A DNA stretch of 64,000 bases from an uncultured Aquimarina sp. (GTDB lineage Bacteria > Bacteroidota > Bacteroidia > Flavobacteriales > Flavobacteriaceae). Shown piece by piece: positions 54,690 to 63,533 of the stretch; within the stretch, counting starts at the first letter, position 1; each line of letters starts with the position of its first letter. Location of the stretch: assembly GCA_947500845.1 (NCBI GenBank), contig CANMTP010000019.1, forward strand, positions 1 to 64,000, in the 5' to 3' direction. Position numbers and translations under genes: made by a program. The notes beneath the pieces are model-generated. The model was not told where the DNA came from and did no database searches. It saw nothing but the letters and a program-made list of their open reading frames with translations.

Positions 54690-55988
54690 ATGTTACCCAA
54701 ACACACACTATCGTCAATTATCCTAATGCTCATTATGATACAGGGCATTATCGCACAAACAAAAGGGATCAGTAAGAAATCCTCTAAGACCGAATCAACG
54801 CCTTTGGCGTTTATACAACAACATAAACTTACTTCTAAATTTCTTGAGCAAGAGGTAGCTATAGACATCTACCTTCCTAAAACCTATGCCGAAGATTCTG
54901 ATTTACACAGTTACCCCTTGATTGTATTGTTAGAAAATGAATTCTTCTATCAAATAACCGGGGTAGTAAAACACCTTAGTTCTGTAAGCAGTATGCCTGA
55001 AGCTATCATAGTGAGTTTTCCAGATGGTTTTGACAAATTTTATGCCCCAAAGGTGTATACCAATAATAGTAATTTTTGGCCAAAAAGCTGGAAACAAATG
55101 CCGTTTGATGGAGCTCCTGATAAATTTGTTGATTTTTTTAAAGAAGAGCTTTTTAAATATATGTCAGAACAATATCGAATTGCAGACTATAAAATGATTG
55201 TTGGCACCTCTCCCACTTCCGCATTTCCATTGCATGCTTTTTGTAAAGCTCCCAAACTGTTTCAGGCACATATTGCCATTGCTGCAGGAGATATATTGGG
55301 CATGGGATATCAACCTGGAGAAACATTTATAGATGCCATCATTGAAAGTATTAATAACAACCAAGGTTATAAAGCACACCTTTATATTACTTCTGCAGAT
55401 GATGATGCAGAATATGATGCGACTATTGGAAAAAACTTAGAAGAGCTAGAACGGCAAATGTACGCTTTTACCACATCGAACTTAAAATTAAAGGCAGAAG
55501 TCTTTCCCAACGAAAGCCATTATGGAGTTGTACTACCTGCCTTTATTTCTGCCATGGAAACATTTTTCCCGAAAGAACGATGGAATCCGGATTTCAGAGA
55601 TTTTGAAAAGGAACCAGGAAATATGCTTACTAATATAGATACCTATTACCAGGAATTATCTGAAGAATACGGATATACTATATTGCCCAAAGCAGAACGG
55701 TGGAACAGTGGAAATAGTTTGCAAGCCAGTGCGAATAGATTATTAAGACAAAAGAGGTACGAAGAATCTATACAGGTTTATCGCCGCTTGGTAACGTATC
55801 GACCAAAATCAGCTCAGGCACATAGTATGCTAGCCTCTGCCCTTGAGGCCAATAACAATCTTGAAGAAGCATTAGTTATACACAAGAAGGCAATAGCGTT
55901 GGCTAAACAATACGATAATGGACACCTTCAATACTATACGGAACATATGAAGGAAATAGCTTCTAAAATTGAAGGCTCGAAAGAATAA
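54690..55988 (+). CDS. Exported alpha/beta-hydrolase (esterase D-like) with C-terminal TPR repeats
   Basis: The 432-aa protein has a signal peptide (about 1-23, GIIAQ). Residues about 45-290 fit the putative esterase family (PF00756 type): IDIYLPKTY, YPLIVLLENEFFY, the nucleophile region MIVGTSPTSAFPLHAF, and the C-terminal ESHYGVVLPAF with the catalytic His. The elbow is GTSPTSA, so the last Gly of GxSxG is replaced by Thr. Residues about 350-425 carry TPR-type helices (ANRLLRQKRYEESIQVYRRL, AHSMLASALEANNNLEEALV). Such proteins in Bacteroidota often hydrolyse siderophore or sugar esters; substrate here is unknown. Monocistronic. Confidence 0.8.
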   Translation: MLPKHTLSSIILMLIMIQGIIAQTKGISKKSSKTESTPLAFIQQHKLTSKFLEQEVAIDIYLPKTYAEDSDLHSYPLIVLLENEFFYQITGVVKHLSSVSSMPEAIIVSFPDGFDKFYAPKVYTNNSNFWPKSWKQMPFDGAPDKFVDFFKEELFKYMSEQYRIADYKMIVGTSPTSAFPLHAFCKAPKLFQAHIAIAAGDILGMGYQPGETFIDAIIESINNNQGYKAHLYITSADDDAEYDATIGKNLEELERQMYAFTTSNLKLKAEVFPNESHYGVVLPAFISAMETFFPKERWNPDFRDFEKEPGNMLTNIDTYYQELSEEYGYTILPKAERWNSGNSLQASANRLLRQKRYEESIQVYRRLVTYRPKSAQAHSMLASALEANNNLEEALVIHKKAIALAKQYDNGHLQYYTEHMKEIASKIEGSKE

Positions 55989-56186
55989 TTTTAGGTGGTG
56001 TACAAGAGACATTGGTATTAGTTCTATTGTAAATGCATTATTTATTGAGTATTATATTTTATTCGTTTCCTTTCTGTTTTTCAACACTTCTTAAACGATA
56101 ATTACTTTTTTTTGATTTTTTTTACTTGCGTGTAACAATTCATAAACTTCTGCATCAAAGGAAAAATTAAATCAAAAAAATAGAAC

Positions 56187-57038
56187 ATGAAAACATTTAA
56201 GATCACCCTTGTACTATTAGCAATTGTTAGTTTAGGATATAGTCAGACGCCTGCTATCATATCTCAAGTTATCGGAAAGGGAACTCCAATATTATTTTTA
56301 CCAGGTTTTACTACTCCGGGATCTATCTTTAAAGAAACAGCAGATCGCTTAACAATAGAAAATGAGGCACATTTTATTTCGTATGCCGGTTTTAATGGTA
56401 TCGCAGCTATACCTATTACAGACAAAACCCCCTGGTATAATACTATTAAAGAAGAACTGGTCGCATACATCAAAAATAATAACCTTGAAAACGTTACTAT
56501 TATAGGCCACAGTATGGGAGGCAATCTGGCAACCGATCTTGCCGCGATATTACCTGATACAATAACCAACCTCATTATTGTCGATGCAATCCCATGCATG
56601 AGAGAACTCATGATGCCAGGCGTACCCGCTAGTACTTTACACTATCAAAGTCCGTACAACATACAAATGATAGCTATGGAAGACGCTCAATTCAAGCAAA
56701 CTGCTACCATGATGTCGCAAAATATGACTAATAATAAAGATAAAGTAGAAACTTTAATCAATTGGATTCTCGAGGCTGATCGTAAAACCTATGTTTATGG
56801 CTACACAGATTTATTAAAACTGGATCTGCGGCCAGTATTAGATAAAGTGACTGCAAAAACTTTAATTTTAGGAGCATCATTTCCTAACGTGGAAGTTGCA
56901 AAATCAAATTATGAAAAACAATACGCTAAGTTGGCGAACAAAACTATTTCAATGGCTTCAGAAAGTAAACATTTTATTATGTTCGATCAGCCAGAGTGGT
57001 ATTACACCCAAATAAATGATTTCCTAACCCATGAGTAA
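56187..57038 (+). CDS. Exported alpha/beta-hydrolase
   Basis: The 283-aa protein has a signal peptide (about 1-20, LGYSQ) and the alpha/beta-hydrolase fold. Visible are the oxyanion strand ILFLPGFTTPG, the nucleophile elbow GHSMGGNLA, the acid region LRPVLDKVTAKTLILGAS and the C-terminal ESKHFIMFDQPEW supplying the His. All parts of the Ser-Asp-His triad have candidates. Its stop overlaps the start of the ECF sigma factor by 8 bases, so the enzyme, sigma factor and membrane protein form one operon, suggesting the hydrolase is either a sensor-linked enzyme or a target of the sigma factor. Confidence 0.88.
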   Translation: MKTFKITLVLLAIVSLGYSQTPAIISQVIGKGTPILFLPGFTTPGSIFKETADRLTIENEAHFISYAGFNGIAAIPITDKTPWYNTIKEELVAYIKNNNLENVTIIGHSMGGNLATDLAAILPDTITNLIIVDAIPCMRELMMPGVPASTLHYQSPYNIQMIAMEDAQFKQTATMMSQNMTNNKDKVETLINWILEADRKTYVYGYTDLLKLDLRPVLDKVTAKTLILGASFPNVEVAKSNYEKQYAKLANKTISMASESKHFIMFDQPEWYYTQINDFLTHE

Positions 57039-57525
57039 AAAGAACCAACAACTTTTTGAAAGCATATATAAGCAGTGCTTTCCTATGGTATTGCAAATGT
57101 GCCTGGGTTTTATGAAAGGTGATAAAGATTTGGCCAACGACTTATCTCAAGAAGTGTTTATTAACATCTGGAATGCTATCGATCGCTTCAAAGGTCAATC
57201 CACTCATAAAACCTGGGTATATCGAATCACAGTAAATACTTGTCTTCAGTATATCAGAAAAGAAAAGAAGAAAAACAGATTGTCTATAGAAAAAATATCT
57301 CATGTATTGATAGACGAATCAAAAAGTGTAGATAACGATCATAATAAAAGTTTATATCGTGCCATAGGTAAGTTAGAAGAATTGGATCGATTACTAATCA
57401 TGATGGTACTTGAGGGCCAAGATTATGAAAATATATCTCGTGTTTTAGGGATCAAACCTACTAACGTAAGAGTAAAAATTCATAGAGTAAAAAAACGACT
57501 AAAAAAAATATTAGACCATGAGTAA
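57031..57525 (+). CDS. ECF-type RNA polymerase sigma factor
   Basis: The 164-aa protein has sigma region 2 (about 8-75, FPMVLQMCLGFMKGDKDLANDLSQEVFINIWNAI, KTWVYRITVNTCL) and region 4 (about 110-160, LDRLLIMMVLEGQDYENISRVLGIKPTNVRVKIHRVKKRLKKIL) with its helix-turn-helix. Region 3 is absent, as in ECF sigma factors. It overlaps the upstream hydrolase by 8 bases and the downstream membrane protein by 8 bases, indicating one transcript. The downstream protein is a candidate anti-sigma factor. Confidence 0.95.
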   Translation: MSKKNQQLFESIYKQCFPMVLQMCLGFMKGDKDLANDLSQEVFINIWNAIDRFKGQSTHKTWVYRITVNTCLQYIRKEKKKNRLSIEKISHVLIDESKSVDNDHNKSLYRAIGKLEELDRLLIMMVLEGQDYENISRVLGIKPTNVRVKIHRVKKRLKKILDHE

Positions 57526-58120
57526 AAATTTCGAAGAATTGCAAAACGAATGGCAAAAGGACAAAGAAAACATAGAACGCACACCAGGAATAATGAACAA
57601 TATCCTATCTTCAATAAAGAAGAAAAAAAATATTACGGTTCGTTTTCAATATGGAAATATTGTTGTACTACTCATTACTATGTTAGGAATTTCTGCTTTT
57701 TTCTATTATGTGGCCCCTGTTAAGGAAATACTAAGTAGAATTGGAGTAGGTTTAATGATTGGTGGATTATTAATAAGAATAGCAATTGAATTGACTAGTG
57801 TTTTAAAATCAAAAAAGGTAATTCTAGTGGACAGCGTATTAAAAACCACCGAAGACACTATTGCCTACTATACATATAGAAAGAAAATCCATGGACCGGT
57901 GACGATTATCATTTTAGCCTTATATACCATTGGTTTTTTTATGATTACACCAGAGTTTAATCTTTACTTCACTACATGGCAAATGATTTTTATCGACGTC
58001 TCTTATATTATTGCTGCTTGTATTTTTATCCCGATCATTAGAAAAAGTATAAAGCGTGAACTACAAATTTTGTTTGAAATTATTGAAATGAAAGAAAAAA
58101 TGATGAATGAAAATATATAA
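57518..58120 (+). CDS. Membrane protein downstream of the ECF sigma factor, candidate anti-sigma factor
   Basis: The 200-aa protein has a charged cytoplasmic N-terminus of about 40 residues (NEWQKDKENIERTPGIMNNIL) followed by about four membrane spans between residues 45 and 180 and a basic C-terminal tail. It shows no known anti-sigma domain (no ZAS motif). Position immediately after the sigma gene with an 8-base overlap, and a soluble N-terminus, suggest it binds the sigma factor at the membrane. Function is inferred from context. Confidence 0.7.
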   Translation: MSKNFEELQNEWQKDKENIERTPGIMNNILSSIKKKKNITVRFQYGNIVVLLITMLGISAFFYYVAPVKEILSRIGVGLMIGGLLIRIAIELTSVLKSKKVILVDSVLKTTEDTIAYYTYRKKIHGPVTIIILALYTIGFFMITPEFNLYFTTWQMIFIDVSYIIAACIFIPIIRKSIKRELQILFEIIEMKEKMMNENI

Positions 58121-58161
58121 TGAAAATTCTTATTTGTCCGCAATACATCTAATACATAAGC

Positions 58162-58185
58162 TTTATTACGGTTACCCGTAATAAA
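58162..58185. other. Perfect 10-bp inverted repeat with 4-nt loop
   Basis: TTTATTACGG (58162-58171) and CCGTAATAAA (58176-58185) are exact reverse complements around TTAC. It lies 41 bases after the ECF operon and 62 bases before the GAF/PAS gene, with no T-run. It could be a terminator of weak type or a binding site for a dimeric regulator. Confidence 0.5.
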
Positions 58186-58247
58186 TATCAAAACTATTGT
58201 AGTAACTTCCTTATCTGAAAAATTCTTTTCGGATTATATTAAAAAAA

Positions 58248-59372
58248 ATGGTAGACAAACACAATAGACTTAAGGATTTAGAAGAGTATCTCATCATGGA
58301 TACTCCACCCGAAAAAGAGTTGGATGAGTTAGCACAAATTGCATCTGCTATTTGCGATACCCCAATATCCTTAATTTCTTTATTGGATGATACGCGTCAA
58401 TGGTTCAAGGCAGTAAAAGGATTAGAAGTGACACACACACCCATTGAACAAGCATTTTGTAGATTTACTCTTGATAATCCTGACGAAGTTCTTGTTGTCG
58501 AAGATTCATGGCTCGATGATAGATTTAAAGAAAATCCTTTAGTTATAGGGGACCCCAACATTAGGTTTTATGCCGGAGCACCCTTGGTAACCCCTAAAGG
58601 TAATGTTTTAGGCACATTATGTATCATAGATAAAAAACCAAGGCGTATTTCTGACAATCAAAAAAACGCCTTGCAATTACTAGCAAAAAAGGTAATGGAT
58701 TTCCTTGATACTCGTAAGCTAATGATTCAACAGGCAAAAGAAATAAAGTTCAATGCTGCACGACTTAAAAAGCTAACAGATCAGGTACCTGCTATCATAT
58801 TTCAATGTGAAACCACTACCCATAAAAAAATCTCCGTTTCATTTGTGAGCGAAGAAATAAATAGAATGAATTTGGGTTTTGATTTACGAGAAACTATTGA
58901 AAATCCAGAACTTCTTTTCAATGTTATTTACCAAAACGATCTTCAGGATGTCAAAAATGGTATTTGGGATTCGTTCATGAAAGAATCTACCTGGCAAGCC
59001 GAATTTAGGATCATGGATGCAGATCATAAAATTATTTGGATGAAAGGGATCGCTAAACCCGAAGTAAAACGCGACGGAAAGACAATATGGTATGGAATTC
59101 TTCAGGATATTAATATTCAGAAAGAATATGAGCAAACTATCGAACAAATTTCATTTGATATTTCGCATGTGTTACGCAAGCCGGTTTGCACCATGTTAGG
59201 ATTAACCAGACTTATAAAAAATGAAGAGATAGATGCAAAATCGTTGAAAAAATACTCAAAATACATCGAGTTAGTATCAGATGAGTTAGATAGTTTTACC
59301 AAAAAACTAAATGAAACGTATTACAACAAGAAAAAAAGAATGCACAAAATTCTTAGTCCAGAAAACTTATAA
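58248..59372 (+). CDS. GAF-PAS sensory protein with kinase dimerisation domain but no ATPase domain
   Basis: The 374-aa soluble protein has a GAF domain (about 25-155, SLLDDTRQWFKA, FYAGAPLVTPKGNVLGTLCIIDKKPR), a PAS/PAC domain (about 175-290, WQAEFRIMDADHKIIWMKGIAKPE) and a HisKA-like segment (about 295-360, QISFDISHVLRKPVCTMLGLTRLI). His of ISHVLRKP is the phospho-acceptor position. No HATPase domain follows and the protein ends shortly after. It could be a phosphotransfer protein, a dominant regulator of another kinase, or a truncated kinase. Monocistronic. Confidence 0.82.
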   Translation: MVDKHNRLKDLEEYLIMDTPPEKELDELAQIASAICDTPISLISLLDDTRQWFKAVKGLEVTHTPIEQAFCRFTLDNPDEVLVVEDSWLDDRFKENPLVIGDPNIRFYAGAPLVTPKGNVLGTLCIIDKKPRRISDNQKNALQLLAKKVMDFLDTRKLMIQQAKEIKFNAARLKKLTDQVPAIIFQCETTTHKKISVSFVSEEINRMNLGFDLRETIENPELLFNVIYQNDLQDVKNGIWDSFMKESTWQAEFRIMDADHKIIWMKGIAKPEVKRDGKTIWYGILQDINIQKEYEQTIEQISFDISHVLRKPVCTMLGLTRLIKNEEIDAKSLKKYSKYIELVSDELDSFTKKLNETYYNKKKRMHKILSPENL

Positions 59373-59523
59373 TTATTTCGTTAAAACCATATCACCAATG
59401 GAAATGCTCCTTTTGATTCAAACTATAAAAGGTAATCACATTTAATGCCCATTAAACATTTTTTCTTCCACATAGAAAATTGTTAACTTACTACATATTT
59501 TATTTGAGAAAACCTAGTAACAC

Positions 59524-60102
59524 ATGTCCGATAAACCCGAATTATATTTCAAAAATGATAAGGACTGGAGAATTTGGTTACATCAAAACCATGATATTTC
59601 TAATGGTGTATATCTTATCTTTTACAAAGTAGACACAAAAAAGCCCAGTATGCGATGGGAAGAAGCTGTAAAAGTAGCCTTGTGCTATGGCTGGATCGAT
59701 TCTACTGTTAAAAAACTAGATAAAGAACGTCGTAGACAATATTTCTGTCCTCGCAAGCAAAAGAGCGTTTGGAGCAAAGTGAATAAAAACTATATCGCTG
59801 ATCTTATTAAAAATGATCTTATGCATCAAAGTGGTTTAAAGAGTGTTGAAATTGCAAAAAAGAATGGCTCCTGGACTGCTCTAGATGACGTAGAAAACGG
59901 AGTTATTCCTGAAGACCTCCAAAATGCATTTGACCACAACCCCAAGGCTTTTCAGAATTACCAAAACTTTTCTCGAGGATACCGAAAGAGCTATCTCTAC
60001 TGGCTTAATCAGGCAAAACGGCAAGAAACACGCGATAAAAGAATTTTAGAGATCCTCAAACTTTGTGAGGCCAATCAGAAAAGTCGTGGTGATTGGGGCT
60101 AA
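59524..60102 (+). CDS. YdeI/OmpD-associated family protein
   Basis: The 192-aa cytoplasmic protein shows the YdeI family pattern: WRIWLHQNHDISNGVYLIFYK near the start, MRWEEAVKVALCYGWIDSTVKK, RRRQYFCPRKQKSVWSKVNK, and a helical C-terminal part with FQNYQNFSRGYRKSYLYWLNQAKRQETR. Members are linked to resistance to membrane-active peptides in other bacteria, but the biochemical role is not known. It stands alone. Confidence 0.9.
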   Translation: MSDKPELYFKNDKDWRIWLHQNHDISNGVYLIFYKVDTKKPSMRWEEAVKVALCYGWIDSTVKKLDKERRRQYFCPRKQKSVWSKVNKNYIADLIKNDLMHQSGLKSVEIAKKNGSWTALDDVENGVIPEDLQNAFDHNPKAFQNYQNFSRGYRKSYLYWLNQAKRQETRDKRILEILKLCEANQKSRGDWG

Positions 60103-60204
60103 AACTTATTTTCAAACATATCTTACCATACATCTTCCATTAACACCACTTTAAGATAAATATCCATGTAAATCTTTATTTTCGATTTAAATAAATCGCT
60201 CACC

Positions 60205-61662
60205 ATGCAAAACCCAAATTTTGCTTATGTATTCAATGTAAAAAAGACTATATTTTTTGTTTTTTTGTTTTTGCTACTTCAGAGTTGTTCGAATAAGGAA
60301 ACAATAAAATACGATATTGTAATTTCCAATATCAATATTATTGATATAGAAGATGGAATCATTTCGAAAAAAACTGTTTGTATCAACGGTGGAAAGATCG
60401 TAGACATTAAAGTTACAGATAGTCTAAACGATTATATTTCTGAAAAGCATATTGATGGTTTGGGTAAGTTCTTGATTCCTGGATTTTGGGACAATCATAT
60501 TCATCTTAGAGGGGGTGATTCTCTAATTGAAGAAAATAAAAATTTGCTACCGTTGTTTATTGCAAACGGTATTACGACAGTACGAGATGCAGGAGGAGAT
60601 TTAACTTCGGAAATATTACGATGGAGAAAAGAAATTAAAAATAACACAATAATAGGGCCTACCATCTATACATCAGGACCAAAACTAGATGGAGGTCAAG
60701 CAACGTGGGCAGGCTCTTTGGTTGTAACGTCTCAGGAGGATGTTACTAAAGCTCTGGATTCTTTGGAAAAAATACCTTCCGATTTTGTAAAAATCTATGA
60801 CAGTCGAATTTCAAGAGAAAACTATCTCGAAGTTCTTAAACAAGCCAAAGAAAAAGGCTTAATTTCATCAGGTCATATGCCTTTTACAGTAGAACTTAAT
60901 GAAGCTGTTACTTCGGGAATTGGAGCGGTTGAACATTTATATTATATCCTAAAAGGATGTTCTTCAAAAGAAAAAGAGATCACCCAAGCAATTATCAATA
61001 AAGAATTAGGCTTTTGGGATTCTATGGATCAATTAACGACTACTTATCATGACAGTACGGCACAAAAAACATTTCAATTATTAAATAATCACAATACTTA
61101 TGTAGTCCCTACCCTTCATATTGGCAATGTGCTAAGCTATTTGGATGAAGTTGATCATACAAATGATCCCTATTTAGATATTATGGGGAAAGGTATTGTA
61201 AAAACTTATAACGGAAGAATTAAACGTGCTCTTAGTGCATCGCCAGAGGCGCGAAAATCAAGAAAAGAATTAAACTCATTTTTTAAAAAGCTAACGAAGT
61301 CACTAAATGATGCTAATGTAAAATTACTTGCGGGATCTGATAGCGGTGCTTATAACTCGTATACTTATCCAGGAATATCGTTGCATAAAGAGTTAGAGGC
61401 TATGGTAGCTGCAGGTTTGGATCCGCTAGAAGCTCTGCAAACTTCATCATACAACGGATCCAGATTTTTACAAAAAGATAAAGAAGTGGGTGTCATTGAA
61501 GTAAACAAAGTAGCTGATCTCGTAATTCTGAATAGTAATCCCTTGCAAGAAATCAAAAATACACGTGATATTTATCAAGTCATCCAAGGAAATCAAATAT
61601 ATGATCCAAAAGAAATTGCTAAACAATATGATTGCACTGAGTGCTTTACTATACTACCATAA
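60205..61662 (+). CDS. Amidohydrolase-family lipoprotein
   Basis: The 485-aa protein has a lipobox (LLLQSC) and the metal-dependent amidohydrolase fold. Metal motifs are DNHIHLRGG (HxH), SGHMPFT, AVEHLYY and the final Asp in LLAGSDSGAY. A composite beta-domain surrounds the barrel (DIVISNINIIDIEDG at the N-terminus, VADLVILNSNPLQEIKNTRDI near the C-terminus). The closest general group is the imidazolonepropionase/Xaa-Pro dipeptidase-like secreted amidohydrolases. It would act on a cyclic amide or dipeptide in the periplasm. The next gene starts 13 bases downstream. Confidence 0.9.
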   Translation: MQNPNFAYVFNVKKTIFFVFLFLLLQSCSNKETIKYDIVISNINIIDIEDGIISKKTVCINGGKIVDIKVTDSLNDYISEKHIDGLGKFLIPGFWDNHIHLRGGDSLIEENKNLLPLFIANGITTVRDAGGDLTSEILRWRKEIKNNTIIGPTIYTSGPKLDGGQATWAGSLVVTSQEDVTKALDSLEKIPSDFVKIYDSRISRENYLEVLKQAKEKGLISSGHMPFTVELNEAVTSGIGAVEHLYYILKGCSSKEKEITQAIINKELGFWDSMDQLTTTYHDSTAQKTFQLLNNHNTYVVPTLHIGNVLSYLDEVDHTNDPYLDIMGKGIVKTYNGRIKRALSASPEARKSRKELNSFFKKLTKSLNDANVKLLAGSDSGAYNSYTYPGISLHKELEAMVAAGLDPLEALQTSSYNGSRFLQKDKEVGVIEVNKVADLVILNSNPLQEIKNTRDIYQVIQGNQIYDPKEIAKQYDCTECFTILP

Positions 61663-61675
61663 AAACTAAAACGTT

Positions 61676-62143
61676 ATGCACCTAGCACAAGTAAACATTG
61701 CCGAAATGGTTGCTCCTATTAATGATCCCCTGATGATTGATTTTGTTAATAATCTTGACAGAATTAATGCTTTAACCGAAGAAAGTCCCGGATTTGTTTG
61801 GCGCCTCAAAGGAGATGAAGGTAACGCTACAGCGATACGAGTTTTTGAATACGATTTCTTAATCATCAATATGTCTGTTTGGGAGAATATCGATACTTTA
61901 TTTGATTTTACATACAAAACAGCACATGTAGAGATACTAAAACGTAAAAAAGAATGGTTTCATAACATGAAAAAGATGCATATGGCATTTTGGTATGTCG
62001 AAAAAGGGCATGATCCAACGCCTGAAGAAGCCAAAGAAAGATTACATTACATAAGAAAACATGGAGAAACCCCTTATGCATTTACGTTTAAAAGTAAGTA
62101 CTCTATTGAAGATTTGAAAAACTATGAAACGAATACCAAGTAA
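61676..62143 (+). CDS. DUF3291-family protein
   Basis: The 155-aa protein shows the DUF3291 pattern: HLAQVNIAEMVAPINDP, DFVNNLDRINALTEESPGFVWRLKG, NMSVWENIDTLFDFTYK, and FHNMKKMHMAFWYVEKGHDPTPEEAKERL. The fold is a monooxygenase-like dimeric alpha/beta barrel by family knowledge; no activity is established. It follows the amidohydrolase by 13 bases and overlaps the next gene by 20 bases, so the three genes are probably cotranscribed. Confidence 0.9.
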   Translation: MHLAQVNIAEMVAPINDPLMIDFVNNLDRINALTEESPGFVWRLKGDEGNATAIRVFEYDFLIINMSVWENIDTLFDFTYKTAHVEILKRKKEWFHNMKKMHMAFWYVEKGHDPTPEEAKERLHYIRKHGETPYAFTFKSKYSIEDLKNYETNTK

Positions 62144-62738
62144 AAAAAGAACACTCCGATTACCTAAGATTAAGATGATTTTCTTTTGTTTCTATCTTAT
62201 TGGAGTTTCTGCTGTAAAGGCACAGAAAAAATTTGAAAGAGAATATCGCATTAATGTAGAAGAAGCTCCCAAAGCTGCAGTTACATTTATAAATGATGCT
62301 TTTGATGCACAAAAAGTGAAATGGTATGCCGAAGAAAGTCAGGATGGCAAAACCTTTGAAGCCAAAATCTGTTATTTAAAGATTAAACATAGTATTGAAT
62401 TTGACATGCTTGGTCATCTAATCGATGTTGAACGAAAAATTAAGTTTAAATCCCTAGAAAGAGAATTGAAGAATAAAATAATATCAACGCTTGACAATCT
62501 CTTTACAAAACATAAGATTATAAAAACTCAAATCCAATGGAAAGGAAATCCAGAAGAGGTATTACAATCTATAAAAAAGCAAGATAAAAATAACTTGCCG
62601 TATCAGCTTTACGAGATAGTAGTAAAAGCAAAAAAAGATACTGTCTTCAAAATGTATGAAATACTTTTTGACATTAATGGAAAAACGCAAAAAGTACTTG
62701 AGATCACTCAACGGCCTACCGATAATCTGGAATTTTAA
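62124..62738 (+). CDS. Exported hypothetical protein, PepSY-like
   Basis: The 204-aa protein has a basic N-terminus then a signal peptide (IFFCFYLIGVSAVKAQ, cleavage near residue 33). Met18 could be the true start, which would remove most of the overlap with the DUF3291 gene. The body has two repeats of a strand-helix pattern around AAVTFINDAFDAQKVKWYAE and YEILFDINGKTQKVLEI, recalling PepSY-like periplasmic proteins. The DUF2490 beta-barrel gene starts 20 bases downstream, so the two are likely to function together at the envelope. Confidence 0.65.
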   Translation: MKRIPSKKRTLRLPKIKMIFFCFYLIGVSAVKAQKKFEREYRINVEEAPKAAVTFINDAFDAQKVKWYAEESQDGKTFEAKICYLKIKHSIEFDMLGHLIDVERKIKFKSLERELKNKIISTLDNLFTKHKIIKTQIQWKGNPEEVLQSIKKQDKNNLPYQLYEIVVKAKKDTVFKMYEILFDINGKTQKVLEITQRPTDNLEF

Positions 62739-62758
62739 AGGGGAAGAATGCTTATCAT

Positions 62759-63436
62759 ATGAGAAAGGTTTTAGTCGTATTTTTATTTCTGGTTTTTGGT
62801 CATTCTATTAATGCTCAATCTTCTTTTTCAACAGGTATTTTACCTCGAGTACGAGTTTCGACCAAAGTAACAGAAAAATTAAAATGGGTGAACGGTATAG
62901 AATCAAGACAACTCTTTGTTGATGATACAAAGGACGAATCTCTTGACTATGAATATGTGCTCACAGACATATCATCATTGCTCTCTTTGAAGATTGGAGC
63001 TCATGGAGCAATCAACTGGGGTTATTTATTAAGAATTGAAGGTGAAGAAATAATTCATAGGGCTATTCAACAATTTACTATTGTACAAAACTATGATCTG
63101 ATACGATTGGGGCATCGCCTTGTCACTGACCAGACGTTCAGTCGAAATGAAGCACCAGAATTTAGACTACGTTACCGAATAGCTGTAGAAAAACCACTTT
63201 CGGGTAATACCGTAGACCCGGGTGAATTTTATTTTAAATTGAGTAATGAGTATCTTTTAAAGTTTCAAGATTCAGAATCGGATCTGGAAACTAGGATATT
63301 ACCGTTTTTAGGATATGAAATTAACAAAAAGAATAAGATAGAGTTAGGATTAGACTACCGTTTGGATGGGTTATTGACATCTGGTTCAGAAAATGATCTT
63401 TGGCTCAGTATGAATTGGTTCTATACAATGAAATGA
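62759..63436 (+). CDS. DUF2490 family outer-membrane beta-barrel protein
   Basis: The 225-aa protein has a signal peptide (about 1-19, SINAQ). The remainder alternates hydrophobic and polar residues as in transmembrane beta-strands (KLKWVNGIESRQLF, DYEYVLTDISSLLSLKIG, KIELGLDYRLDGLLT), and ends in an aromatic-rich strand (LWLSMNWFYTMK). The pattern fits DUF2490, small outer-membrane barrels of unknown role in Bacteroidota. It lies 20 bases after the PepSY-like gene. Confidence 0.85.
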   Translation: MRKVLVVFLFLVFGHSINAQSSFSTGILPRVRVSTKVTEKLKWVNGIESRQLFVDDTKDESLDYEYVLTDISSLLSLKIGAHGAINWGYLLRIEGEEIIHRAIQQFTIVQNYDLIRLGHRLVTDQTFSRNEAPEFRLRYRIAVEKPLSGNTVDPGEFYFKLSNEYLLKFQDSESDLETRILPFLGYEINKKNKIELGLDYRLDGLLTSGSENDLWLSMNWFYTMK

Positions 63437-63533
63437 AGGGCGAATCAATCTAAGGCACGAATTGGGTTTTAACCATTCATTATTATAATTTCTTATGCAA
63501 AAGCTATAAATTTCATAACATAAATTTTTATTC

